From positions 1 through 64,000 of the forward strand of contig JAOPTR010000008.1 in NCBI GenBank assembly GCA_051531935.1: a stretch of DNA of 64,000 nt, written 5' to 3'. Of this stretch, positions 1 to 8,107 are shown piece after piece. The notes below the pieces were generated by a model that did not search any database, was not told the origin of the DNA, and saw nothing but the letters and a program-made list of their open reading frames with translations. The stretch's first letter is position 1. Every line of letters begins with the position of its first letter. The stretch comes from OCS116 sp051531935. GTDB taxonomy: Bacteria; Pseudomonadota; Alphaproteobacteria; Rhizobiales; OSC116. A program made the translations under genes and the position numbers.

Positions 1-2
1 GT

Positions 3-246
3 TCGCCGAAGAGACGGCTCAGCTCTCTTTCCATGTGAGTCAGTGTGTGCTTTTTTTTGGGGGGGGGGCGCGCTTGTTGGTGCTCTGGAAGTTTGCTTTA
101 TTACGTTCGGCTTCGCCTCTCTAGTGGCACTGCGTGCGTTCGCTCCGCTCTCTTGCTNNTCGCCGAAGAGACGGCTCAGCTCTTTTTCCATGTGAAGTCA
201 ATGTGTGTTTTAGGTGGAGCTCCTGTTGGGGCTCTAGAAGTTCACT
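3..246 (-). repeat. GC-rich dispersed repeat, copy R0 (interrupted by assembly gap)
   Basis: Read on the minus strand, this stretch matches copy R1 at 16829-17060. Shared blocks are AGAGCTGAGCC, GGAGCGAACGCACGCAGTG and, near the end, AACTTCCAGAGC. It carries no convincing gene. Positions 3-49 and 160-207 are also near-identical to each other, so the element appears partly twice around the N bases. A run of eight T then ten G at 51-68 is not matched in the second copy and may be a sequencing or assembly error. The pairwise resemblance is visible by eye; the identity of the element is unknown. Confidence 0.6.
158..159. other. Assembly gap (two N bases)
   Basis: Two unresolved bases lie inside the R0 repeat. 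The sequence just right of them repeats the first bases of the window, which suggests two contig ends were joined at a repeat. The true length and copy number here cannot be trusted. Confidence 0.95.
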
Positions 247-1116
247 TCACTCATAAAACTTGGCTTTAGCAATCATGCTTCTGGCTATGTCTGCGTGTAG
301 GCGTTCTACCATTTTGCCGTCTACTGTTATGGCGCCTTGGCTGGCGTTTTCGGGTTTGTTAAAAGCGTCTACAATATTTTGTGCAGCTTCTAGCTCCGCC
401 TCATTGGGAGCGAAAATTGTATTTACCATGCCAATTTGAACAGGATGGATAATGGTTTTGCCATCAAAGCCAAATTGTCTGGCTTGTTCGGTTTCGACTT
501 CCAGACCAGATTCATCATTATAGTTATTAAACACACCGTCCAACACCACCAAACCATAAGCTTTTGCGGCCAAAATACAGCTTGAAAAATAAGCTTGAAA
601 GCCAATTCTGTCAGGATAGTCTTCGGTCGGCAGCGGAATTTGCATGTCTTTTGCCAAATCATTAGTGCCTAGCACCAAACCATCAAGGCGAGACACCTTG
701 CCTAAAGCTGCAATTTCATTGATATTTATCAAAGCCAAAGGCGTTTCAATCATCACCCACAGAGCTATATTATTAGGTGCGTTTTCCATATCATGCAGAA
801 TGTTGCTGACATCATCGGCATTGTTGATTTTTGGCACTAAAATCACGTCAACATTGGCTTCAATGGCCATTGATAAATCGTCTTTATACCAATTTGTGCT
901 TGTATCATTTGTACGAACGATGACCAATTTTTTACCGTATGATTTTTGCGCCAATTTGGCTCTTAACAAGCCGCGGGCATTGTCTTTTTGGTCGATGACG
1001 GTTGCATCTTCTAAATCTAGAATCAGGCCATCAGCTTTTAAATTATCGGCTTTATCCAACGCCCTTTGGTTAGAGGCTGGCATATATAATATTGAGCTTA
1101 AAGGACGGTTTTGCAT
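247..1116 (-). CDS. HpcH/HpaI aldolase / citrate-lyase beta (CitE-like) family protein
   Basis: This 289-residue protein has the TIM-barrel pattern of the CitE/malyl-CoA lyase family. Visible marks are LILDLEDA at 31-38, the substrate arginine in VRTND (Arg68), a metal-binding glutamate in MIETP (Glu125), GTNDLAKDM around 151, and FDGKTIIHP near 217. Members cleave or thioesterify CoA esters such as malyl-, citramalyl- or beta-methylmalyl-CoA; the substrate here cannot be read from sequence. The start codon lies 5 bases after the bioB stop, so the two are probably co-transcribed. Length is normal for the short CitE-like group. Family call is firm, exact reaction open. Confidence 0.85.
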   Translation of the reverse strand: MQNRPLSSILYMPASNQRALDKADNLKADGLILDLEDATVIDQKDNARGLLRAKLAQKSYGKKLVIVRTNDTSTNWYKDDLSMAIEANVDVILVPKINNADDVSNILHDMENAPNNIALWVMIETPLALININEIAALGKVSRLDGLVLGTNDLAKDMQIPLPTEDYPDRIGFQAYFSSCILAAKAYGLVVLDGVFNNYNDESGLEVETEQARQFGFDGKTIIHPVQIGMVNTIFAPNEAELEAAQNIVDAFNKPENASQGAITVDGKMVERLHADIARSMIAKAKFYE

Positions 1117-1121
1117 ATAAT

Positions 1122-2249
1122 CTATTGTGTCACATTGTCAGTTGGGCGGCTATTATAAGCTAATTTTGGGTCGAACTCACGCGTACCACCTGCTTTTAAC
1201 GGCACAATTTTATCGGTTAACTTAGCTTCAAGCGCAGCATCTTGATGGCTCATCACATGGCCTTCGGGCGACATACCCAATTCGGCCAATAATGCCATAT
1301 CATTATTTTTAATTGGGTTGGGCGTGGTGAGTAGTTTTTCGCCATAAAACATGCTGTTTGCACCTGCCATAAAGCAATAGGCTTGCATCTTTTTATCCAT
1401 ACTTTCGCGACCTGCTGACAGGCGCACATAGGCTTTTGGCATCATAATACGCGCCACAGCAATTGTGCGGATAAAGTCAAAATCGCTAATTTCATCAATG
1501 CTATCATCGTAAAGCGGAGTGCCTTTAACTTGCACCAATTTATTAATGGGCACACTATCTGGATGCGCTGGCATATTGGCTAACGTTTCCAACATTCCTG
1601 CACGGTCGGTTTCTTCTTCGCCCATACCAATAATACCACCAGAACATACATTAATGCCGGCATCTCGCACATTTTGAATTGTGTCTAAACGATCTTGATA
1701 TGTACGCGTGGTGATAATTTCTTTGTAATATTCTTCGGATGTATCGACGTTATGGTTGTAATAATCTAGCCCGGATTGTTTAAAGCGGCTGATTTGATCT
1801 GATGTCAGCATGCCTAATGTAACGCAGCTTTCCATACCTAAATCTTTAACGCCTTCAATCATCGCGCAAATTTGGTCGACATCACGGTCTTTAAGGTCGC
1901 GCCATGCAGCACCCATGCAATAACGTGTGGCACCAGCTTCTTTAGCATTTTGGGCGAGTTCAACCACGCGGTTAACTTCCATCATTTTACTTGCTTTTAA
2001 GCCCGTATCATAGCGTGCGGATTGTGGACAATATTTACAATCTTCGGCACAGCCGCCTGTTTTAATGCTGCAAAGCTGGCTTAGCTGTACTTTATTTGGG
2101 TCGAAATGTGTGCGATGGATAACTTGCGCTTCGAATAGTAAATCCATAAACGGCATATTGAAAAGATCTAAAATCTCCTCCCGCGACCAATCGTGGCGAA
2201 TGGAGCCCAAAATATTTTTTGCAGAATCGTGTGTGGGAGAAAGCGACAT
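1122..2249 (-). CDS. bioB: Biotin synthase
   Basis: BioB is the radical SAM enzyme that inserts sulfur into dethiobiotin, the last step of biotin synthesis. The 4Fe-4S cluster motif is GGCAEDCKYC, with cysteines near residues 67, 71 and 74 counted from the chosen start. The later conserved stretches YYNHNVDTS, CSGGIIGMGE and AGRESM are present. An upstream in-frame ATG at 2273 would add eight residues, but only the ATG at 2249 has a well-placed AAAAGG ribosome site (9 bases upstream). The C-terminus runs about 30 residues beyond the core, as in many proteobacterial enzymes. No other bio genes lie nearby. It is followed by the CitE-like gene. Confidence 0.96.
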   Translation of the reverse strand: MSLSPTHDSAKNILGSIRHDWSREEILDLFNMPFMDLLFEAQVIHRTHFDPNKVQLSQLCSIKTGGCAEDCKYCPQSARYDTGLKASKMMEVNRVVELAQNAKEAGATRYCMGAAWRDLKDRDVDQICAMIEGVKDLGMESCVTLGMLTSDQISRFKQSGLDYYNHNVDTSEEYYKEIITTRTYQDRLDTIQNVRDAGINVCSGGIIGMGEEETDRAGMLETLANMPAHPDSVPINKLVQVKGTPLYDDSIDEISDFDFIRTIAVARIMMPKAYVRLSAGRESMDKKMQAYCFMAGANSMFYGEKLLTTPNPIKNNDMALLAELGMSPEGHVMSHQDAALEAKLTDKIVPLKAGGTREFDPKLAYNSRPTDNVTQ

Positions 2250-2331
2250 ATAGATAAGCCTTTTAGATTTCAATATTCATTTGTGACATTATAATTTATA
2301 AGAAAATAGGTCAATCTCAAAAAGGTCTCAC

Positions 2332-3081
2332 ATGGCAGTAATTTTAGCAATATCTTCGCAAGTCGCTTATGGCCGTGTGGGCTTAAGCGCCTATAGCTTT
2401 GCGCTCCAAAAACTAGGCCATGAGGTGATAAGTTTACCCACAGTTAGCTGGCTTACCCACCCCAAACTTGCTGCCAACAAAGACAGGCGGCCAATTGGCG
2501 ACATTGTGAGCGGTGATAAACTAGCTGATATGGGTGCTGAATTGATATCTATGCGGTTAGAAGAAAATATTGATTGGGTGATGAGTGGTTATTTTGCCAA
2601 CGCCCAACAAGCTGCCAGTGTAAAATGGCTAGTGACGCAGCTAAAAAGCAAAAACCCAGATATAAAATATTGCTGCGACCCCGTTATGGGTGATGAACCC
2701 AAAGGCTTATATGTAGCTGAAGAGGTGGCGCAATATATCAAAACCTATTTAGCGCCAATGGCTGACCTTGTGACACCTAATGTTTTTGAGGCCGAATATC
2801 TAGGGAAACTGCGCGCCAAAACGGTTTTGCTTAAACAAAAAGCAGAGAATATTTACACGGTAAATGGTGAGAATATTCGCCAGAGTTTTGAACCTGTAGA
2901 TGTGCATTTAAATGGTGCGGGGGATTTATTTACCGCTTTATTTTTGGGGTATCAGCTCAACGGTTTAACGCCTAAATTGGCACTAGAAAAGGCCAGTGCA
3001 TTTTTACAATTATGCGCGGAATATAGCCGCGAACATGGCTGTGCACAACTACCTGTGGTTGAACTACAAAGCTACATATAA
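2332..3081 (+). CDS. pdxY: Pyridoxal kinase-like protein (PdxY family), shortened
   Basis: The N-terminus (ISSQVAYGRVGLSA), the YCCDPVMGD stretch near residue 116, TPNVFEAEYL near 149 and the catalytic loop GAGDLF near 197 identify the PfkB/ribokinase-type pyridoxal kinase family, which phosphorylates pyridoxal in vitamin B6 salvage. At 249 residues it is roughly 35-40 residues shorter than typical PdxY. The missing part lies between the FEAEYL motif and GAGDLF, where relatives carry a strand and loop touching the nucleotide. The reading frame is clean on both sides, so this is an internal deletion or a divergent subfamily, not a frameshift. It is divergent from bioB across a short shared promoter region. 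Confidence 0.8.
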   Translation: MAVILAISSQVAYGRVGLSAYSFALQKLGHEVISLPTVSWLTHPKLAANKDRRPIGDIVSGDKLADMGAELISMRLEENIDWVMSGYFANAQQAASVKWLVTQLKSKNPDIKYCCDPVMGDEPKGLYVAEEVAQYIKTYLAPMADLVTPNVFEAEYLGKLRAKTVLLKQKAENIYTVNGENIRQSFEPVDVHLNGAGDLFTALFLGYQLNGLTPKLALEKASAFLQLCAEYSREHGCAQLPVVELQSYI

Positions 3082-3167
3082 AGTAGGGTGCGACAATATT
3101 AGCAATTGCTAATGTAATATATGTGATTTAAATATGAGTGGACTTAAATTTATAGAAGGACATTGAA

Positions 3168-3371
3168 ATGAAAAATCTTGGATCAACAGATAAAATTTTA
3201 AGATATGTTGTCGGTATTGCCCTAGCGATTGTGGCCTATGTATATATGGACACATTGGGTGTTTGGCTTTGGGTGGCAATTGCCGCAGCAATTATTATGA
3301 TTGGCACAGCCACAATTAACTTTTGCCCACTATACCGTATTTTTGGCATTAACACTTGCAAAATCAAGTGA
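3168..3371 (+). CDS. DUF2892 (YgaP-like) inner-membrane protein
   Basis: This 67-residue protein starts MKNLGSTDKILRYVVGIALA and has two hydrophobic segments (about 13-30 and 33-50), followed by a short tail containing NFCPLY and GINTC. That is the DUF2892 pattern, also found as the membrane part of YgaP rhodanese proteins. Function is not established. AGAAGG lies 7 bases upstream of the ATG. It forms a tandem pair with the next gene, whose opening residues are nearly the same, and the pair may be co-transcribed. Confidence 0.8.
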   Translation: MKNLGSTDKILRYVVGIALAIVAYVYMDTLGVWLWVAIAAAIIMIGTATINFCPLYRIFGINTCKIK

Positions 3372-3410
3372 TAATCAGCTAATCTAGCCGCATATTAGAT
3401 GAGGTGAGAT

Positions 3411-3635
3411 ATGAAAAATTTAGGCCAAATAGACAAAACTCTACGGGTAATCATTGCCCTTGGCCTTATTTATCTCACCCATTTTTCTGGCGTTGAAATT
3501 GGCATATTTTCTTGGCTAGCCATACCCGTTTATGGTTATTTTTTACTGACATCATTATTCAGTTTTTGCTATATATATTACCCGCTAGATTTATCGACCT
3601 ATGATAGGTCTAAACCGCGCATTTACAAAGCTTAG
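3411..3635 (+). CDS. DUF2892-like small membrane protein (paralogue of upstream gene)
   Basis: The 74-residue product begins MKNLGQIDKTLRVIIALGL, clearly related to the preceding gene, and again has two membrane segments. It differs in the tail, which is longer and tyrosine-rich (CYIYYPLDLSTYDRSK). GAGGTGAG upstream of the ATG is a good ribosome site. The gene lies 39 bases after its paralogue and is convergent with asd. Probably a tandem duplication followed by divergence; function unknown. Confidence 0.75.
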   Translation: MKNLGQIDKTLRVIIALGLIYLTHFSGVEIGIFSWLAIPVYGYFLLTSLFSFCYIYYPLDLSTYDRSKPRIYKA

Positions 3636-3697
3636 CGCTTGTAAAAAAGGGCATGTAGCCAAGCTACACACCCCAATATAATGGTTATATTTACGTT

Positions 3698-4711
3698 TTA
3701 CAGAAGCCCACGATTGATAAGAAGCTCGGCAATTTGCACGGTGTTAAGTGCTGCGCCTTTACGTAGATTATCCGATACCACCCAGATATTAAGGCCGTTA
3801 TCGACTGTTATATCTTCGCGGATACGGCTGACATAAGTTGCATCTTCGCCAACACATTCGACAGGTGTTACATAGCCTGCATCATCACGCTTATCGACAA
3901 CTAATAAACCTGGTGAAACCCGCATAAGTTCACGCGCTTGTTGGGCAGTCACTGGTTTTTCGAACTCAATATTAATGGCTTCACTATGGCCGATAAATAC
4001 TGGCACACGAACAGCTGTGGCTGTAACTTTAATTTTTGGGTCAAGAATTTTTTTGGTTTCAGCAACCAATTTCCATTCTTCTTTTGTGTAGCCATCTTCC
4101 ATAAATACATCAATATGCGGGATGACGTTAAAGGCGATTTGTTTGGTGAATACTTCTTGCTCGATAGGGTCGTTTACAAAAATACCACGCGTTTGGTTGA
4201 ACAGCTCGTCCATAGCTGCAGTGCCGCCACCAGAAACAGATTGGTAAGTTGAGATTACCAAACGTTTGATCGTAAAAGCATCGTGCAATGGTTTTAGAGC
4301 CACTAACATTTGCATGGTTGAACAATTTGGGTTGGCCACAATGTTGCGATTTTTAACATCGACAATGGCATCAGCATTCACTTCAGGAATGATCAATGGA
4401 ATGTCACTGTGATAGCGAAAAAAGCTACTATTATCAATAACAGTGCAACCAGCTTCGGCAAATATTGGGCCATATTTTTCGGAAATAGAACCACCTGCGC
4501 TGAACAAGGCAACATCGGCTTTGCTTGGGTCGAAATGTTCTAGGTTTTGGCATTTGATATTTTTATCACCAAAGCTAATTTCGCGGCCTTGACTACGGCT
4601 TGAAGCCAAAGCAAAAATCTCATCTACTGGAAATTGACGTTCGGCTAAAATGGCCAACATTTCGCGACCAACATTACCAGTGGCGCCAACAACTGCAACT
4701 TTATATCCCAT
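3698..4711 (-). CDS. asd: Aspartate-semialdehyde dehydrogenase
   Basis: Asd reduces aspartyl phosphate to aspartate semialdehyde, the branch point to lysine/diaminopimelate, threonine and methionine. The NADP-binding GATGNVGREML near the N-terminus and the catalytic-cysteine motif NPNCST near residue 130 are both present, as is SVSGGGTAAMDEL. Two ATGs compete. The one at 4711 gives the usual MGYKVAVVG start and has AGG nine bases upstream, while the one at 4720 overlaps its own ribosome site, so 4711 is chosen (337 residues). Many alphaproteobacteria keep asd beside leuB; here the two are about 5 kb apart. Confidence 0.96.
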   Translation of the reverse strand: MGYKVAVVGATGNVGREMLAILAERQFPVDEIFALASSRSQGREISFGDKNIKCQNLEHFDPSKADVALFSAGGSISEKYGPIFAEAGCTVIDNSSFFRYHSDIPLIIPEVNADAIVDVKNRNIVANPNCSTMQMLVALKPLHDAFTIKRLVISTYQSVSGGGTAAMDELFNQTRGIFVNDPIEQEVFTKQIAFNVIPHIDVFMEDGYTKEEWKLVAETKKILDPKIKVTATAVRVPVFIGHSEAINIEFEKPVTAQQARELMRVSPGLLVVDKRDDAGYVTPVECVGEDATYVSRIREDITVDNGLNIWVVSDNLRKGAALNTVQIAELLINRGLL

Positions 4712-5010
4712 TATATTCATCCTATTTGGAGGTTCACTCCGCTATTCTCCCGCTGATAAGCCTTTAGGCTCTCTTCTCCCCTGCGGGGAGACAATGCAGG
4801 AAGGACAAGAGGAAAGGTTACGCAACCATCTTAGTGGTGCGTTTGGTTGTTGTCTTGGTCGTTTTTAGTGCAAAAACAGTCATTTCAATTTCCATCTTTC
4901 ATCTGCCCTTATGGCAAGAAGTGCCACACAGTTATCAAACAAATGAGTAAATTTCAAGTGTAAAGCACATTTCTTGCCAATATCTATGGAATTATCGACA
5001 GAAATTGCCG
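4712..5010 (-). other. Intergenic region upstream of asd with short hairpins
   Basis: No gene is evident in these roughly 300 bases. Two small palindromes stand out near asd: CTCCCC-TGC-GGGGAG at 4776-4790 and AGCC-TTTA-GGCT at 4759-4770. The part nearest asd would be its leader on the minus strand. A run of T does not follow either hairpin in that direction, so they are not obvious terminators. They could belong to a small palindromic intergenic repeat or to a leader structure; I recognise no named riboswitch. Confidence 0.4.
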
Positions 5011-5400
5011 CTACATTTGGGAAACCACATAAGGCCCAACTTTACGTCCTGCACCTCTATGTCGGTGGAAAATAATACCATTGGGGCTATTGAGGATGAT
5101 TTGGCAATCTGTATCGGTACGTTTCGTGCCAATGGTAATGTTGCGGCAATAAAAATCGCCCTTGCTTGACCATTCGCCAGTGACCATTTGACCGCCCATT
5201 AGACCTGATATTTTACCATCGGCGTTTAATTGAATATGGCCTTCGGGGCTTGATAGTTTTTTATCAATAATCTGCGCAAGAATATCGAGCGTTTTTGTAG
5301 CGGTGATTTTGAAACCATTATCCGCCGCATGTGCCACATGCCCCGACAAAATAAGTTGTGCGCCAACTAGCCCGTATAAAATAATGGTTTTCAATTTCAT
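5011..5400 (-). CDS. Small exported protein of unknown function
   Basis: The 129-residue product has a clear signal peptide: Lys-rich start, hydrophobic core, and cleavage expected after HVAHA near residue 25. The mature part contains a short beta-rich domain with two cysteines (DFYCRN and DTDCQI) that could form a disulfide, and an Arg/His-rich end (FHRHRGAGRK). I recognise no family. It begins 18 bases after the unknown gene at 5419-6429 and is likely co-transcribed with it. A periplasmic location is inferred from the signal peptide. Confidence 0.65.
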   Translation of the reverse strand: MKLKTIILYGLVGAQLILSGHVAHAADNGFKITATKTLDILAQIIDKKLSSPEGHIQLNADGKISGLMGGQMVTGEWSSKGDFYCRNITIGTKRTDTDCQIILNSPNGIIFHRHRGAGRKVGPYVVSQM

Positions 5401-5418
5401 GGTCTCAATCCGTTTATG

Positions 5419-6429
5419 TTATGGCATTGCACCTTGGTCGACGGTGGGTAAAATGCCGGTTAGCGCCTCGAATTGGTTGAGACGTGCGTTAATTTTTTGC
5501 CCTAGCTTACCGTTATATAATGTCGGCACGCGAGTTTTATCGGTTTCATAATTAAGTTCGGAAAAATCTTCATCGAATTTATGCGCTATATTTTGCGGCT
5601 TACGGCGGATGGTTGTGGAAAGGTTCGCCACAGCTAGAATGCTGTTATTACGGCTAAAACGTGCTGCTTTTTTATAGAGGAAATTTTCATCCACATGGCG
5701 ATCGCTCAGTTTAATAAGCTCGGCCATGAGTGCATAATAAATCTCGTTCATGTCTAAACGATCTAACAATAAATGTAGTTTTCTAGTATAGATTTCTGGT
5801 AGACTGGTTTTTGCATCTGGGTAAATGCGCAACTCAACAAGCCATTTATCACTGCTCACTTCTTCAATTTCTGTCAACTCAAACCGAGCATGGTCGTAGC
5901 GGATGTCACTGAGATCAAACTCATCATCAGCATGGCTATTATGCTCCACCAAGTCGACATTTTGGCAAATTAGTGGCAAATCATGATGGTTGTTAAATGG
6001 TGTGGTGCTGCTGCCATTTTGGTGAAACCGCAATAGCTCCCGCACCTCATGTTCACGCGCACATTTGACCGCTAACAATGTGGTTTGAATAATTTCAGAG
6101 GTCGGCAATTGTGGTTCCAAGCGCCATTTGCGGCCATAGGTGATTTTGGGCTGAGCGCGGTGCGCCTGTGTGCCATAATTATCGTGACCGATGATGCCCA
6201 CTTGCAGGTAAATCCCTGTCGCATCTTCGCACACAAAAATAGGAAATTCATCGCTATATTCCACATCGCAAATGATTGATTCGGCTGTTTTGCGGGTATG
6301 TTTATACTTTAAGTAATGCTGCGGAATACACTGCTCGCCATTGCTCAACCCGATCACTGGTGCATTTTTGATCGGTGTTTCGCCTGCAATTAATTTTGGT
6401 TCGACAATATTATTTTTAAAATTATTCAC
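5419..6429 (-). CDS. Conserved-looking protein of unknown function
   Basis: I do not recognise this protein. The open frame extends to an ATG at 6492, but the N-terminal extension is cysteine-rich and unconvincing. A GTG at 6429 has AGG 7 bases upstream and gives a 336-residue soluble protein starting VNNFKNNIVEPKL. Visible stretches include YGRKWRLEPQLPTSEIIQT and a following helix KCAREHEVRELL; the middle is acidic, rich in Asp and His. There is no signal peptide and no membrane segment. It precedes a small exported protein on the same strand. Translation appears genuine because the frame is long and codon use matches its neighbours. Confidence 0.6.
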   Translation of the reverse strand: MNNFKNNIVEPKLIAGETPIKNAPVIGLSNGEQCIPQHYLKYKHTRKTAESIICDVEYSDEFPIFVCEDATGIYLQVGIIGHDNYGTQAHRAQPKITYGRKWRLEPQLPTSEIIQTTLLAVKCAREHEVRELLRFHQNGSSTTPFNNHHDLPLICQNVDLVEHNSHADDEFDLSDIRYDHARFELTEIEEVSSDKWLVELRIYPDAKTSLPEIYTRKLHLLLDRLDMNEIYYALMAELIKLSDRHVDENFLYKKAARFSRNNSILAVANLSTTIRRKPQNIAHKFDEDFSELNYETDKTRVPTLYNGKLGQKINARLNQFEALTGILPTVDQGAMP

Positions 6430-6554
6430 TTTAAAGCCTATATAGTATAGTTTAGGACATATAATAAATAGTCTTTTTATATGACAACACAATGACGAAC
6501 ATCACACCAGCGTGGTGCAAAAACAAACCACAAACTCTTGGAAACAGGTAATTC

Positions 6555-7430
6555 ATGAATTGGGATAATTTAAAATACTTTCTAGCTGTTGCTCAGACCA
6601 CCTCTATGCGCGCGGCTGGTAAACATTTAAAAGTTAGCCACACCACAATATCGCGCCATATTGATGATTTGGAAAATCAATTAAATGTGAAGTTGTTTGA
6701 GCGATTACCTGATGGGTATAGATTGACCCAATCTGGCAGTGAATTATTACCGATTGCTTTGCAAACAGATGATAACTTGCTAGCCTTTGGTCGCCATGTA
6801 ACAGGCCGAGATGCAGCGTTAGAAGGTAAATTAACCGTGACATTTCCTGAAGGCATGATTGTTGATTTACTTATGCCCTATATTTTTGACTTTATGGAAA
6901 ACCACCCTAAAATTTTTGTCAAAGTAATCACCAGTTTACAAACACTCGATTTATCTAGACGTGAAGCCGACATTGCTGTGCGGGTAACCCAGAACCCACC
7001 CGAACATTTAATAGGCCGTAAGCTTGGTACATTACACCAAGCAGCTTATGCCACCCCAAAATACATTGAGACCCATAGCCCATTGGAAGATTTAGACACA
7101 ACTGCCAAATGGATAGGTTGGGGCGTGCCAGAGCAGCGGCCAAAATGGAAAAAAGGAGCGGTATTTCCACATTTGGACACGGTTGGAAGTTTTAACAATA
7201 TTGACATCCAAGTGGAGGCCGCCAAGCGTCATTTGGGCATTGCTTATGTGCCTTGTGTGCAAGGTGATGTGCATGCTGAACTGGTGCGATTGTCGGAGCC
7301 AAAACCGTCATTTGACATTTGGTTGTTAAGCCATGCCGATTTACGCGCAACAGCTCGAGTGCGGGCATTTAGGCAGTATATCATTCAAAGAATACCTGAT
7401 ATTGAGCATGCGATTTCGGGTCAAAAATAG
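6555..7430 (+). CDS. LysR-family transcriptional regulator
   Basis: The N-terminal winged helix-turn-helix is typical: WDNLKYFLAVAQTTSMRAAG, then SHTTISRHIDDLENQL and LFERLPDGYRLTQSG within the first 65 residues. The remainder is the effector-binding domain, with SRREADIAVRV near 136. At 291 residues it has standard length. AGG lies 7 bases before the ATG. The gene is followed by its own terminator, then by a DUF1772 membrane protein, which could be a target but is not divergent from it. Effector unknown. Confidence 0.9.
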   Translation: MNWDNLKYFLAVAQTTSMRAAGKHLKVSHTTISRHIDDLENQLNVKLFERLPDGYRLTQSGSELLPIALQTDDNLLAFGRHVTGRDAALEGKLTVTFPEGMIVDLLMPYIFDFMENHPKIFVKVITSLQTLDLSRREADIAVRVTQNPPEHLIGRKLGTLHQAAYATPKYIETHSPLEDLDTTAKWIGWGVPEQRPKWKKGAVFPHLDTVGSFNNIDIQVEAAKRHLGIAYVPCVQGDVHAELVRLSEPKPSFDIWLLSHADLRATARVRAFRQYIIQRIPDIEHAISGQK

Positions 7431-7456
7431 AGCTGTTTTTGCTATCACCCCACCTA

Positions 7457-7487
7457 AACAATAAGTATAATTATTGTTGTTTTTTTG
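7457..7487 (+). terminator. Intrinsic terminator after the LysR gene
   Basis: AACAATAA, a six-base loop, TTATTGTT, then G and seven T bases. The eight-pair AT-rich stem with a T run fits a factor-independent terminator on the plus strand. Confidence 0.7.
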
Positions 7488-7551
7488 GTTTTCTGCTTGA
7501 AAAATAGAGCCTGGCTAGCCAATTTAATGATATAAATTAGGGAATAGCCAT

Positions 7552-8052
7552 ATGAAAAATGCACTCACCGTCACCGCCTTTACCGCCACATTACTAAACG
7601 CAGCCATTTTTGGATTTTTTTATGCGTGGATATGCTCGACCATGTGGGGCTTAGATGCCGCAACACCTGACATTGCCATCGGCGCTATGCAGGCCATGAA
7701 CGCATCGGTACGTAACGTTGTTTTTGCACCAGCTTTTTTTGCCACGCCATTTACTTTATGGATAGCCGCTTTTTTGGCATTGCGTTTAAAATATAAAAAC
7801 ACTGCATGGTTATTTGCCATAGCTGGCATTGTATATTTGAGTGGTGGCTTGATATTGACCATGGCCATAAATGTGCCCATGAACGAAGCTTTGGCCCTTG
7901 TTGAAATATCTAGCGACCAAGCTATTAATGCTGAAGTTTGGACTACCTACTCAAGCGAATGGCAAATTTGGAACATCACCCGCACGATATTAAGCGCTAT
8001 CGCTCTGACATTCTCACTTGTTGGAATTTACATGTTAGGCCAGAAAAAATAA
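7552..8052 (+). CDS. DUF1772 (anthrone-oxygenase-like) membrane protein
   Basis: The 166-residue protein has four hydrophobic segments (about 8-28, 58-78, 86-106, 143-161). Motifs common in DUF1772 are visible: AMQAMNASVRN near 42, NVPMNEAL near 105 and a WxxYxxxWxxWNxxR pattern near 126-141. Some family members act as anthrone oxygenases or similar, but most bacterial ones are uncharacterised. It is a single-gene unit between two terminators, convergent with the phytase-like gene. A shared hairpin at 8057-8077 separates the two. Confidence 0.75.
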   Translation: MKNALTVTAFTATLLNAAIFGFFYAWICSTMWGLDAATPDIAIGAMQAMNASVRNVVFAPAFFATPFTLWIAAFLALRLKYKNTAWLFAIAGIVYLSGGLILTMAINVPMNEALALVEISSDQAINAEVWTTYSSEWQIWNITRTILSAIALTFSLVGIYMLGQKK

Positions 8053-8078
8053 AAAACCCGAGATAATATATCTCGGGC
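8051..8078 (-). terminator. Intrinsic terminator for the phytase-like gene
   Basis: Seven-pair stem CCCGAGA/TCTCGGG (extending to CCCGAGATA/TATCTCGGG with a small loop). On the minus strand it is followed by TTTTTT, giving a good terminator for 8108-9415. It can also fold for the convergent gene, but without a T run on that side. Confidence 0.85.
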
Positions 8079-8107
8079 AAAGGTTAAGTTTCATCTTATT
8101 ATTTTTA

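Noticed and set aside
45..269. Open frame through the assembly gap
   Set aside because: It crosses the N bases and lies in the GC-rich repeat; composition is not protein-like.
3650..3690. Hairpin TGTAG-CCAAG-CTACA as a terminator between DUF2892 and asd
   Set aside because: Stem is only five pairs and no T run follows on either strand.
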